This document shows, piece by piece, positions 17,169-25,344 of a stretch of DNA of 64,000 bases. The DNA is taken from NCBI GenBank assembly GCA_014268975.2, contig CP077096.1, positions 3,323,501 through 3,387,500 on the forward strand, given 5' to 3'. The translations under genes and the position numbers were made by a program. The stretch comes from Pseudomonas wayambapalatensis (GTDB lineage: Bacteria; Pseudomonadota; Gammaproteobacteria; Pseudomonadales; Pseudomonadaceae). The notes under the pieces are model-generated. The model ran no database searches, was not told the DNA's origin, and worked only from the letters and a program-made list of their open reading frames with translations. Positions within the stretch are counted from its first letter, which is position 1, and the number at the start of each line of letters is the position of its first letter.

Positions 17169-18551
17169 TCAGAGCTTGCCCAGCGCCTGCGCGGTGCGAT
17201 CGACCGCTTTGCGGGTCTTCTCCACCAGTTCGTCCAGCTCACTGTGGTTGGCCACCAGCGCGGGTGCCATGATCATCCGTCCCAAGGTAGAACGAATGAT
17301 CACGCCCTCTTCGAAGCCGAAGGTCCGGCACTGCCAGGCCAGCTCGTTTTCGTTGGCGTAGCGCTTGCGGCTGGCCTTGTCCTCGGCGAACTGCAGGGCA
17401 GCCACCAGCCCGGCGCCCTGCACCTGGCCGATCAAGGGATGGTTGGCGAACACCTCGCGCAGGATACGCTGCAGGTAGGGCCCGGTATCGTCTTTCACCT
17501 GACGCACGATGCCTTCGTCGCGCAGCGCCTTTAGGTTGGCAATCGCCACCGCAGCGGCCACCGGGTGCCCGGAATAGGTCAGGCCGTGAGCGAATACGCC
17601 GCCGCGCTCCACCAGTGCTTCGGCGATACGCTTGCTCAGCACCAGCCCGCCCATCGGCACGTAGCCCGAGGTGAGGCCCTTGGCGATCGACAGGGTGTCG
17701 GGCTCGAAACCGAAGTACTCGTGGGCGAACCATTCGCCGGTACGCCCGAACCCGCCAATCACCTCGTCGGCACACAGCAGCACGTCGTATTGGCGGCAGA
17801 TGCGCTGGATTTCCGGCCAGTAGCTTTCCGGCGGGAAGATCATGCCGCCGGCGCCCTGGAATGGCTCGGCGATGAAACCGGCGACGTTCTCGGCACCGAG
17901 CTCGAGGATTTTTTCTTCCAGCTGCAAGGCGCAGCGCCGACCGAACTCCGCCGGACTCAGCTCGCCACCGGCGGCATACCAGTAGGGTTCATCGATGTGC
18001 GCCACATCCGGAATCAGCCCGCCCATCTCGTGCATGAACTTCATACCGCCCAGCGCCGTGGCCGCCAGGGTCGAGCCGTGGTAGCCGTTCCAGCGGCCGA
18101 TCATGACCTTCTTGTTCGGCTGGCCAAGCACCTGCCAGTAACGGCGTACGGTACGGATCAGCACCTCGTTGGCCTCGGAGCCGGAGTTGGTGTAGATCGC
18201 GTGGCTGTAGTGCCCCGGCAGCAGGCTGAACAGCAGCTCGGACAACTCGATCACGGCCGGGTGGGTGGTGTGGAAGAACATGTTGTAGTAGGCGAGCTGG
18301 TCCATCTGCGCCGCAGCGGCGGCCGTCAGGTCCTTGCGCCCGTAGCCGAGCTGGGTGCACCACAGGCCCGACATGCCGTCCAGGTAGCGCTTGCCTTCGC
18401 TGTCACACAGATGCAGCCGCTCACCGCCGACGATTACCCGCGGGCCTTCGGCGTTGAGCGCCTTCTGGTCGAGGAAGGCATGGATATGGTGTGCAGCATC
18501 GGCGGCCTGGTAGTCACGGGTCTGGCGTTGGGGTGCGAAAGGCGCGTTCAT
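17169..18551 (-). CDS. PLP-dependent class III aminotransferase, putrescine/polyamine:pyruvate type
   Basis: 460 aa from the ATG at 18551, giving the usual opening MNAPFAPQRQTRDYQAADAA; an upstream extension of the frame runs through operator sequence and is not real. SpuC/omega-amino acid:pyruvate transaminase features are ERLHLCDSEGKRYLDGMSGLWC at the N-terminus (cut here into shorter recognisable pieces such as YLDGMSGLWC), LLCADEVIGGFGRTG with the pyridine-binding Asp, and the Schiff-base lysine K291 in SIAKGLTSG. It transfers the amino group of a polyamine or omega-amino acid to pyruvate, feeding the downstream aldehyde dehydrogenase. It is divergent from an APC permease, with two dyad operators between. 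Confidence 0.87.
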   Translation of the reverse strand: MNAPFAPQRQTRDYQAADAAHHIHAFLDQKALNAEGPRVIVGGERLHLCDSEGKRYLDGMSGLWCTQLGYGRKDLTAAAAAQMDQLAYYNMFFHTTHPAVIELSELLFSLLPGHYSHAIYTNSGSEANEVLIRTVRRYWQVLGQPNKKVMIGRWNGYHGSTLAATALGGMKFMHEMGGLIPDVAHIDEPYWYAAGGELSPAEFGRRCALQLEEKILELGAENVAGFIAEPFQGAGGMIFPPESYWPEIQRICRQYDVLLCADEVIGGFGRTGEWFAHEYFGFEPDTLSIAKGLTSGYVPMGGLVLSKRIAEALVERGGVFAHGLTYSGHPVAAAVAIANLKALRDEGIVRQVKDDTGPYLQRILREVFANHPLIGQVQGAGLVAALQFAEDKASRKRYANENELAWQCRTFGFEEGVIIRSTLGRMIMAPALVANHSELDELVEKTRKAVDRTAQALGKL

Positions 18552-18611
18552 GGGCGGTTTTCCTTGTTGGTATGGAGACGCCCCTGAAGCTTGCAGCAGC
18601 CAGCAACCGTG

Positions 18612-18675
18612 CGAAATCACCCGTTGGGGTGAGGTCCCCAGCCTCGTAACCGGCTCACCCCAACGGGTGATTTCG
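18612..18675. promoter_or_regulatory. Paired dyad operator upstream of the aminotransferase and permease genes
   Basis: Two identical elements in opposite orientation form a perfect 22-base inverted repeat (18612-18633 and 18654-18675). Each arm is itself a dyad, TCACCC-N4-GGGTGA, with centres 38 bases apart. A third copy lies upstream of the LuxR gene at 21244-21259. The pair sits about 60-125 bases before the aminotransferase start and 250 bases before the permease start. It is the likely binding site of the locus regulator, probably the LuxR protein. Confidence 0.75.
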
Positions 18676-18757
18676 GAGGCGAATCGGCTATGGGAGCATG
18701 CGCCAAGGCCCAGAAACGCGGCCCCCTTCGTGCCCAATCAATAAAGAGAACAACGCC

Positions 18758-18820
18758 ATGAACGCACGCTTCAGTCCCTTGCGCCGAATCCGCTCCCGCC
18801 TACGCCTGCGCAGCGCTTGA
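18758..18820 (+). CDS. Possible Arg-rich leader peptide before the permease gene
   Basis: A 20-codon frame with ATG at 18758, AAGAG 10 bases upstream and TGA at 18818-18820. The product MNARFSPLRRIRSRLRLRSA holds 7 Arg. It lies 103 bases before a permease whose substrate is probably a polyamine or arginine-derived amine, on the same strand. That layout is what an attenuation or ribosome-stalling leader would show. Nothing proves translation, and high GC alone can produce Arg-rich frames. Confidence 0.35.
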   Translation: MNARFSPLRRIRSRLRLRSA

Positions 18821-18923
18821 GCGAGGGGCCACGCCCCCGCATCCAGCCCACCACCTCTCCTTCACCGGTAGCGAGCATGATCGCCTACCGCGGCGTCCTG
18901 CATCCCCACATCAGGAGTCAGCA

Positions 18924-20291
18924 ATGCATACAACAACGACAACCGCAGCGCATTCCACGCCTCACTCACCGTCCAGCACGCGCTTTCGCACCTCCATGGG
19001 CATGACCGCGCTGATACTCTTCGGCCTCGCCTACATGGTGCCGTTGGCAGTCTTCTCCGCCTACGGGCTGGTAGCCCAGACCACCAAGGGCCACCTGCCG
19101 ACCGCCTACTTGCTGACTCTCGGCGCCATGCTGTTCACCGCCTACAGCTACGGGCGCATGGTCCAGGCACACCCCTACTCCGGCTCGGTCTACACCTATA
19201 CCCGCAAAGCGTTCGGCGCCCACGCCGGGTTCATGGCCGGCTGGACACTGTTGCTCGACTACATTTTCCTTCCGCTGCTCAGCTACCTGCTCATCGGCAT
19301 CTACATGTCGGAATACTTCCCGACTGTGCATGCCTGGGTATGGGTGCTCGGGTCGATCAGCGCAGTGACCTTCCTCAACCTGATCGGCATCGAGTCGGTG
19401 ACCCGGGTCAACGGCATCCTGGTGGTCGCACAACTGGTATTCATCGTGGTGTTCGTGGCGTTGTCGATCAACAGCCTGTCCGCTCAGACACAACCGATCT
19501 CGCTGACCGCACCCTTCTACCACGAGGGTTTCAGCACTTCGGCCATCATGGCGGGCGCGGCGGTGCTGTGCCTGTCGTTCGTAGGCTTCGATGCCGTCTC
19601 GACCATGGCCGAGGAGACTGCCGACCCCACCCGGCGGATTCCGCGGGCGATCATGGCGGTGTCGTTGATCGGCGGCCTGTTGTTTCTCGTGGTGTCCTAT
19701 TTCGCGCAATTGGTCCACCCGGACTGGAGCAGCTTCGCCAACCCTGACTCGGCACCGGTGGAGGTGATGAACAGCGCTGGTGGCCATCTCTTGGCCAGCG
19801 CCTTTACCGCCACCTACGTGGCAGGCTGCTTCGCGTCGGCCATGGCTTCTCAGGCCAGCGTGTCGCGGGTCCTGTTCGCCATGGGCCGCGACGGCGCCCT
19901 GCCCCGTGCCTTCGGTCAACTGGTGACGAAAAAGCGTGTACCCGCCTTCGCGATCATCGTGGTCGGGATGGTGTCGTTGAGTGCGCTGTTCATCAGCCTG
20001 GATACCGTCGCCAACATGATCAGCTTCGGCGCCCTGTTTGCCTTCTCGGCAGTCAACCTGGCGGTGGTCAAGCACTACCTGGCCGACCAGAAGCTGCGCG
20101 GCACGGCAAACTGCCTGCGCTATGGCCTGATTCCGGGCCTGGGGTTCCTCAGCACCCTGTGGCTGTGGACCAGCCTGTCGAGCCTGTCGTTCACCATCGG
20201 CCTGTGCTGGATGGGCCTGGGCGTGGTGTTCCTGATCGGCCTGACGCGCGCGTTTCGGGTGAAACTGCCTGACTTGCAGATGGCAGACTGA
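18924..20291 (+). CDS. APC-family amino acid/polyamine permease
   Basis: 455-aa inner-membrane protein with about 12 hydrophobic segments. After a 25-residue hydrophilic N-terminus it shows ALILFGLAYMVPLAVFSAYG (helix 1), AHPYSGSVYTYTRKAFG and SFVGFDAVSTMAEETADP, all typical of the PuuP-like branch of the amino acid-polyamine-organocation superfamily. It should import the amine used by the divergent transaminase and aldehyde dehydrogenase. The 372-base region before the start holds the paired operator and an Arg-rich short ORF. A good bidirectional terminator follows directly. Confidence 0.85.
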   Translation: MHTTTTTAAHSTPHSPSSTRFRTSMGMTALILFGLAYMVPLAVFSAYGLVAQTTKGHLPTAYLLTLGAMLFTAYSYGRMVQAHPYSGSVYTYTRKAFGAHAGFMAGWTLLLDYIFLPLLSYLLIGIYMSEYFPTVHAWVWVLGSISAVTFLNLIGIESVTRVNGILVVAQLVFIVVFVALSINSLSAQTQPISLTAPFYHEGFSTSAIMAGAAVLCLSFVGFDAVSTMAEETADPTRRIPRAIMAVSLIGGLLFLVVSYFAQLVHPDWSSFANPDSAPVEVMNSAGGHLLASAFTATYVAGCFASAMASQASVSRVLFAMGRDGALPRAFGQLVTKKRVPAFAIIVVGMVSLSALFISLDTVANMISFGALFAFSAVNLAVVKHYLADQKLRGTANCLRYGLIPGLGFLSTLWLWTSLSSLSFTIGLCWMGLGVVFLIGLTRAFRVKLPDLQMAD

Positions 20292-20303
20292 CAACATCGG
20301 CCT

Positions 20304-20334
20304 AAAACCGCCGACGATGATGCGTCGGCGTTTT
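20304..20334. terminator. Bidirectional intrinsic terminator
   Basis: An 8-base GC-rich stem (CGCCGACG / CGTCGGCG) with an ATGATG loop is preceded by AAAA and followed by TTTT. It therefore works as a terminator both for the permease gene on the + strand and for the luxR gene on the - strand, which converge here. Confidence 0.85.
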
Positions 20335-20338
20335 CATA

Positions 20339-21184
20339 TCAGCGCGGCTTGCCCATGTAGCTTTCCAGCGGGTCGCGCTCCAACACTCCATGGGCATTGG
20401 CCAGGGCATCGATGAACAGGGAGAACAGCTCGGACTGGGTGCCGATGTCGAGCTTGGCGTAGACGTGTTTGCGATGGGACTTGATGGTGTCCTCCGACAC
20501 CTTCAGACGCTCGGCCAGGGAGCGGGTCGAGTGCCCGCGCAGGATGAGCTGGGCGATCCGGCACTCGCGCTCGGTCAGCAAGGACGATCCGAAATTGCTC
20601 AGGGCGGCATGCACGCGCTGCTCCCAGACCTTCTCCACGCGTCCGCCGCGGCCCTGATAGCCGTCGAAATGCTTGGCCAGCACCGCCAGCACCCAGGGGC
20701 TGATGGCCTTGAAGCGTGACTTCGCTGCGTCGTCGAGTTCATCGGTGAACGCCAACGACACTGCCAGGCTCAGGCCGTCATCCAGTTGCAGGATGTAGTT
20801 GATCTCGTCCTCGAGGTGGGAATGGCGGTAGAACGCCAGGTAATACTCACTGAGCTTGAAGTGATCGGGCGCCACGTCACCCAGCGCATAGCAGCCTGAG
20901 TGAACGCTTTCGATGCAGACTTCATAGAACGGGTCCAGCAGGTAGAAGCCCGACAGGTAGCGTCGAACGTTGCCTTCCGGCCGCCAGGGGCCAGGCCCAT
21001 CGCATTCCGACCAAGCCGACGGCAGCCCCTCGCGGGGATACAGGTACACCGTGCTGGCCTTGACCGGGCCGACCAAGGCCAGCGCTTCGAACAGCGCCGT
21101 GGCGAAACCCTGGGCGCCGATGGCGGCGGTGACTTTCGCCATCGCCTCGAACCACTGGACTGATGAAAGCTGATCGATTTGCAC
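20339..21184 (-). CDS. LuxR-type transcriptional regulator
   Basis: 281 aa if started at the GTG at 21184, which has AGGGG about 10 bases upstream and removes a low-complexity 130-residue extension that runs through the operator. The N-terminal domain (residues about 1-190) is unlike acyl-homoserine-lactone receptors and may bind the locus metabolite. The C-terminal helix-turn-helix is clear: LLTERECRIAQLILRGHSTR, SLAERLKVSEDTIKSHRKHV and YAKLDIGTQSELF. It is encoded between the permease gene and a GNAT gene, and a TCACCC-N4-GGGTGA dyad stands 60-75 bases before the start. The same dyad occurs before the transaminase and permease genes, so it probably controls the locus and itself. Confidence 0.82.
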   Translation of the reverse strand: MQIDQLSSVQWFEAMAKVTAAIGAQGFATALFEALALVGPVKASTVYLYPREGLPSAWSECDGPGPWRPEGNVRRYLSGFYLLDPFYEVCIESVHSGCYALGDVAPDHFKLSEYYLAFYRHSHLEDEINYILQLDDGLSLAVSLAFTDELDDAAKSRFKAISPWVLAVLAKHFDGYQGRGGRVEKVWEQRVHAALSNFGSSLLTERECRIAQLILRGHSTRSLAERLKVSEDTIKSHRKHVYAKLDIGTQSELFSLFIDALANAHGVLERDPLESYMGKPR

Positions 21185-21241
21185 GTCTGTGACCCCTGGA
21201 ATTCCGCTGATCGGATGGTGCCATGGGCCTGTGCGCCAGGG

Positions 21242-21260
21242 AATCACCCGTTGGGGTGAG
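21242..21260. promoter_or_regulatory. Third copy of the dyad operator, before luxR
   Basis: AATCACCCGTTGGGGTGAG is identical over 19 bases to the left arm of the paired operator at 18.6 kb. Its core TCACCC-N4-GGGTGA occupies 21244-21259. The position, 58-76 bases upstream of the proposed GTG start of luxR, fits autoregulation. Confidence 0.72.
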
Positions 21261-21332
21261 CAGGTAGGGAGGATTGTCGGACGCACTGCGCTATGCTGCC
21301 AGGCTCGCACGCATCGACAAGGACGTTCCCTC

Positions 21333-21800
21333 ATGACCCCGACCCTGCGCCTGGCTCTGCCCGAGGATATCGAATTGCTGTTCGACATTCGGACCAGCCT
21401 GAAGCAGAACCACCTTTCGCGCGAGCAAATGCACGATCTGGGCATTACCGCGACCACCCTCACCGAAGCCATTCGCGAGGCGCCCTGCGCCTGGATCGCC
21501 GAATACCGGCAGGAGGCGGTCGGCTTTGCCATGATCGATCTGGACGACGGTGAGCTGTTCGCCCTGTTCGTGCGCCCGCAGCATGAAGGCAAGGGCATCG
21601 GTCGATTGCTGCTGGAGCAGGCCGAACGCGCGCTGTTCCAGCGTCATGAAGTGATTCACCTGACCACCGATGGCGATCAGGCGATCCGTGCGAACGGCTT
21701 CTACCAGCGTGCTGGTTGGGTTTCGCGCGGTGCGGTCGATGAGCGCGATGTGCGCTATGAGAAACGCCGCACCGCCCCGCCTGCAGGCTCAGGTCAATGA
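21333..21800 (+). CDS. GNAT-family N-acetyltransferase
   Basis: 155 aa from the ATG at 21333, chosen because the fold begins directly with LRLALPEDIELLFDIRTS; the open frame extends upstream through the luxR operator without a ribosome binding site. The acetyl-CoA pyrophosphate loop is seen in LFVRPQHEGKGIGRLLLEQAE (motif A, core RPQHEGKGIG). The C-terminal part reads AIRANGFYQRAGW, the usual GNAT beta-6/7 region. Acceptor unknown. Its 3' end overlaps by 12 bases the end of the broken yghU gene on the other strand. Confidence 0.85.
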   Translation: MTPTLRLALPEDIELLFDIRTSLKQNHLSREQMHDLGITATTLTEAIREAPCAWIAEYRQEAVGFAMIDLDDGELFALFVRPQHEGKGIGRLLLEQAERALFQRHEVIHLTTDGDQAIRANGFYQRAGWVSRGAVDERDVRYEKRRTAPPAGSGQ

Positions 21801-22107
21801 CTGGAAATCAGCCGCATCATGCCGTTCGCGCAAGAACTCGCCCGGGGCCGCGGATGTGCGGTTGACCACCCTGCCCCGCGCCACCGCAGGACGCGCGGCG
21901 ATGGCGTGGTACCAACGCAGCAGATGGGTGTACTGCTCGACTTCGAGGAACTCGCCCGCACCGTACACGCCCAGCAGGCTGCCGGGATACCAGGGCCACA
22001 CGGCCATGTCGGCAATGGTGTAGATATCCCCGGCCAGGAACTCGTGGCGTGCCAGATGGGTGTCCAGCACATGCAAGGGGCTGGTTCTGCTGGGATACGT
22101 CGGTCAT
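21789..22107 (-). pseudogene. yghU: yghU glutathione S-transferase remnant with internal deletion
   Basis: The - strand begins with an ATG at 22107 reading MTDVSQQNQP, the usual N-terminus of Pseudomonas YghU-type proteins (recalled). Around 22076 it jumps frame into LDTHLARHEFLAGDIYTIADMAVWPW and runs to the normal C-terminus ending RHDAADF. YghU is about 280 aa; some 175 residues are missing, including the whole thioredoxin-like glutathione-binding domain. The two parts are out of frame, so no functional enzyme can be made. A simple deletion of roughly 0.5 kb explains it. Confidence 0.8.
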
Positions 22108-22237
22108 GGGTCGTTCCAGGGAGTTCGTGGCGTCACGCCGAAAACTCTAACCAAGCGACACCTGCGCAGATAAGCCGCGCAGCTGAATTGACTGTTTCGT
22201 AACGCGAAACGCTGGCCCCGCCCGGAGCCTGCTCGCT

Positions 22238-22819
22238 TCAAGCCTGGGCGGTTTGCTGCCAGGCCAGTCGTGCCTGGACCTCGACCGCTGCGTCCATGAC
22301 TTTCTGTGTCCAGTTCCCATCCTTCGGACAGACGACGACCACACGGAAGCCATGGTCGTCACCTTCGATCCGCACGCCTTCGGAGTCATCGACATGCAGG
22401 TCGATATCGAACGCCGGCGGGAACTTCGAAGGTGCCTTGGCAAGGCCGTTCGCCGACAGGACCTGCTGGTGCCGGTCGCTGTTGACCACACCATCGACAC
22501 GGATGCCGTAGAGCAGCAGCCAACGCCTGATGTACGACGGCGTGCGCCCGGACGATGTGTAGATCCAGATGCTGTAGCCCTGGCGGCGCAGATCGCGAAT
22601 CAGCGCGCGGGTGCCGATGCGCAGGGGCTCACCCAGCCAGCGATGAACGAACTCCGGCAGTTTGCTGTGCTCGGCCGGGCTGTGGTGCGGCAGGCAGGCG
22701 AGCGTGTCATCGATATCAAAGGAAATACGCACCCGCGGCTGCCTGAACGCCCGCGTGACGCCGTGCCAGGCCTGGCGACTGCCGACCTGCCATTGCTTGA
22801 GCTTCGGATACCTGCCCAT
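22238..22819 (-). CDS. HAD-superfamily hydrolase, partner of the Fic-like protein
   Basis: 193 aa from the ATG at 22819, which overlaps the Fic-like stop as TGATG. The four HAD motifs are visible: motif I RISFDIDDTLA (nucleophile Asp and acid/base Asp), motif II IYTSSGRT, a motif III Lys in the KAPSKFPP stretch, and motif IV HVDDSEG. A phosphatase acting on a nucleotide, phosphoprotein or small phosphate is expected. No signal peptide, so cytosolic. Tight coupling to a degenerate Fic protein suggests that it acts on the modification or product made by its partner (inference). Confidence 0.8.
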   Translation of the reverse strand: MGRYPKLKQWQVGSRQAWHGVTRAFRQPRVRISFDIDDTLACLPHHSPAEHSKLPEFVHRWLGEPLRIGTRALIRDLRRQGYSIWIYTSSGRTPSYIRRWLLLYGIRVDGVVNSDRHQQVLSANGLAKAPSKFPPAFDIDLHVDDSEGVRIEGDDHGFRVVVVCPKDGNWTQKVMDAAVEVQARLAWQQTAQA

Positions 22820-23517
22820 CAACGGCCCTCCTGACAGATGCGTGCCGACGCGTCGCTCAGGAAAAACGTCTCGGGATCGGGCGCCTGCGCCTCCAGGAAC
22901 GCCGCATACTTCTTCTTGATCTTGGGCAATTCGTACAAGGCCTTTACACCATGCTTGGCAGAGTTGCGTATGACCGAGGACGGGTTGAAATAGCCCTCGG
23001 CGTTGTCCAGCGTCAGCACGAACGGCGGTAGCCCTGCGCGCATCAGCAGATAACTGACGATGAGCGACCCCGTGCGATTGTTGCCTTCAATGAACAGCTG
23101 CGGCTTGCTCAGGATGCGAACATACACGCCTGCTGCGCGTTTCCACACCGAATCGCTGCCATACGAGCAATACCAGTTGTACAGATCCTTGATGCCGCCT
23201 TCGACGTTGTTGAAGAAGTGCTCTTCGGTGGCGATCAGGTGCTGGGCGAACTCCACTCGACGTTCAGGATCGCTGCCACACAGCACCGTGGCGTTGATCT
23301 CCAGCATCAGGTTCAGCTGCTGAAGGTCGAACAGGTCGATACCCCGCGCGACATAGTCGTCAATCAGGGCATAGCCTTCAAGCACATTTTGCAGCACCTC
23401 ATCGGTGAACGGATCACGCGGTTCGGTAAAGTGCTTGCTGAGCTCGGTGAAACGCCGCTGCACATCCCGCAGTGCGCGTTCTACCGCTGACAGGTCAAGA
23501 CGACGCGTCGCACGCAT
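22819..23517 (-). CDS. Fic-like protein lacking the catalytic His
   Basis: 232 aa, helical, cytosolic. The signature region reads QLFIEGNNRTGS at residues 140-151, aligning with the Fic motif HPFxxGNGRxxR. The phosphate-loop EGN and the middle Arg are kept, but the catalytic His is Gln (Q140), Pro is Leu, the second Gly is Asn and the last Arg is Ser. Ordinary AMP transfer is therefore unlikely; other chemistry, binding only, or loss of function are open. It lies 97 bases downstream of pstB on the same strand, in the place where phoU is often found, and is coupled to a HAD hydrolase gene. Confidence 0.75.
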   Translation of the reverse strand: MRATRRLDLSAVERALRDVQRRFTELSKHFTEPRDPFTDEVLQNVLEGYALIDDYVARGIDLFDLQQLNLMLEINATVLCGSDPERRVEFAQHLIATEEHFFNNVEGGIKDLYNWYCSYGSDSVWKRAAGVYVRILSKPQLFIEGNNRTGSLIVSYLLMRAGLPPFVLTLDNAEGYFNPSSVIRNSAKHGVKALYELPKIKKKYAAFLEAQAPDPETFFLSDASARICQEGR

Positions 23518-23604
23518 AAGTAATCTCTGGAAACACTAAAAAGTAAAAGCGGTCGGACTGTCGCAGCGGCCATCCTGGCCTGCGACATCCAACCGCTTCG
23601 GTCG

Positions 23605-23644
23605 AGTGACTACATCAGCTGAACTTGCCGCTGATGTAGTCACT
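23605..23644 (-). repeat. 15-base perfect inverted repeat across the pstB stop codon
   Basis: AGTGACTACATCAGC and its exact complement enclose a 10-base spacer. One arm codes for the penultimate residues SDYIS of PstB and the other begins at the TGA stop. RNA from the - strand would fold a strong stem over the stop. No T-run follows, so it may be an mRNA 3'-end stabiliser or an attenuator between pst and the Fic-like gene rather than a simple terminator. Confidence 0.7.
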
Positions 23645-24433
23645 GGTCAGCTGTTCGCGCGGGTTCTGGAAGATCTGGGTGGTCGGGCCCATCTCGACCA
23701 GGTAGCCCGTGCGCGTGCCCTGGGAAATATCGACCGAGAAGAATGCCGTGGTGTCGGCAACACGGATCGCCTGCTGCATGTTGTGGGTCACCAGGGCGAT
23801 GGTGTAGTCCTTCTTCAGTTCCACCATCAGCTCTTCAACGCGCCGGGTTGCGATCGGGTCGAGTGCCGAGCAGGGTTCATCGAGCAGCAGGACTTCCGGC
23901 TCGGTGGCAATGGCACGGGCGATGCACAGGCGCTGCTGCTGGCCGCCGGACAGCGACAGGCCACTGACCTTGAGCTTGTCCTTCACCTCATCCCACAGGG
24001 CTGCACCTTGCAAGGCGTGCTTGACGCGGTCGCCGAGGTCGCCCTTGTAGCGGTTCAGGCGCAGGCCGAACGCGACGTTGTCGAAGATGCTCATCGAGAA
24101 CGGGTTCGGTTGCTGGAACACCATGCCGATGTAACGGCGCACGACCACAGGGTCCACACCCTTGCCATAGACATCCTGGCCGAGGAAGTGCACGTGGCCT
24201 TCGAAGCGGAAGCCCTTCACCAGGTCGTTCATGCGGTTGAGGCTACGCAGCACGGTACTCTTGCCGCAGCCGGACGGGCCGATGAAACCGGTGATCTTGT
24301 TCTTTTCGATCGGTACATGGCTGTCGCGGACCGCCATGAAGTTGCCGTAGAAAATCTTGTCCAGCTTGCAGTCCATGACCACTGGTGCCTGGTTGACCAA
24401 CGGAGCGGCTCTTTGCGCAGTCGATACGTTCAA
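23615..24433 (-). CDS. pstB: Phosphate ABC transporter ATP-binding protein
   Basis: 272 aa from a TTG at 24433 with GGGAG 8 bases upstream; the frame opens earlier at another TTG that overlaps the pstA stop, but spacing favours this one. Walker [10 protein letters not shown], the Q-loop MVFQQPNPF, signature LSGGQQQR, Walker [14 protein letters not shown] and the H-loop VTHNM are intact. It powers high-affinity phosphate uptake through PstCA at the inner membrane and takes part in PhoR/PhoB signalling. Last pst gene; no phoU follows, unlike the main pst operon of many pseudomonads, so this is probably a second system. Confidence 0.95.
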   Translation of the reverse strand: MNVSTAQRAAPLVNQAPVVMDCKLDKIFYGNFMAVRDSHVPIEKNKITGFIGPSGCGKSTVLRSLNRMNDLVKGFRFEGHVHFLGQDVYGKGVDPVVVRRYIGMVFQQPNPFSMSIFDNVAFGLRLNRYKGDLGDRVKHALQGAALWDEVKDKLKVSGLSLSGGQQQRLCIARAIATEPEVLLLDEPCSALDPIATRRVEELMVELKKDYTIALVTHNMQQAIRVADTTAFFSVDISQGTRTGYLVEMGPTTQIFQNPREQLTSDYISGKFS

Positions 24434-24450
24434 GTTAGATGCTCCCGTTC

Positions 24451-25344
24451 TCAATACTTAGGCTTGCCGAAAATACGGCTGAGAATATTCACGACCAGCA
24501 CGATCATCACCAGTACCAGCGAGGCCGCCCAGGCGAGCTCCAGCTGGTTGTCGAAAGGCATGCCGGAGAAGTTGTAGATCAGTACCGCCAGCGAGGCCGT
24601 GGGGTTCATCACCGCCAGGCTGCCGTCGTGGTAGATCCAGTAGTTGCTGAACAACGCGGTGAACAGCAGCGGCGCGGTTTCGCCAGCGGCGCGGGCCACG
24701 GCGAGCATGACACCGGTGAGGATGGCCGGCATGCCGGTCGGCAAGACGATCTTCCAGATCACCTGGGCGCGGGTACAGCCCATGCCGTAGGCGGCGTCCT
24801 TCATGATCTTGGGCACCATCTTCATCGCCTCTTCGGCGGTCAGCACGACGATCGGCAGCATCAGAACCGCCAGCGCCACGCCACCGGCCGGTGCGGAGTA
24901 TGTGCCGGTGGTCATGACCACCAGGGCATAGGCGAACACGCCAGCCAGGATCGACGGCAGGCCGGTGAGCATCTTGGCGGCAAAGCGCGATGCGTTGGCA
25001 AGCTTGCTGTCCGGACCGAGTTCGGCCAGGAAGATCGCCGCCAGGATGCCGACCGGCACCGCGATGGCAGCGGCAATGCCGACCATGACGAAGGTACCGG
25101 CCATCGCGTTGCCGAAACCACCGCCCATCTCGAAGCCGGTGGGTGGCAGCTCGGTGAACACCTCAAGGCTCAGGCGTGCACCGCCGCGGGTGATCAGCAT
25201 GTAGAGCACGGAAATCAGCGGCACACTGGCCAGCAGGGCCACGCACCACACCATCGTGGTCAGGGTCAGGCTGCGCAGGGCGCGGCCTTCGAACCGGCGC
25301 TGCAGGCTGGGCAAGGCAGTTGCAGGGGTCGTGAGGTCGGTCAT
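24451..25344 (-). CDS. pstA: Phosphate ABC transporter permease
   Basis: 297-aa inner-membrane protein with about six hydrophobic segments. The cytoplasmic coupling loop that docks on PstB is in [20 protein letters not shown] (the EAA region), and [17 protein letters not shown] precedes it. Length is usual for PstA. The start overlaps the pstC stop by one base (TAATG), so the two permeases are made in step. Works with PstC as the membrane channel for phosphate bound by PstS. Confidence 0.95.
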   Translation of the reverse strand: MTDLTTPATALPSLQRRFEGRALRSLTLTTMVWCVALLASVPLISVLYMLITRGGARLSLEVFTELPPTGFEMGGGFGNAMAGTFVMVGIAAAIAVPVGILAAIFLAELGPDSKLANASRFAAKMLTGLPSILAGVFAYALVVMTTGTYSAPAGGVALAVLMLPIVVLTAEEAMKMVPKIMKDAAYGMGCTRAQVIWKIVLPTGMPAILTGVMLAVARAAGETAPLLFTALFSNYWIYHDGSLAVMNPTASLAVLIYNFSGMPFDNQLELAWAASLVLVMIVLVVNILSRIFGKPKY

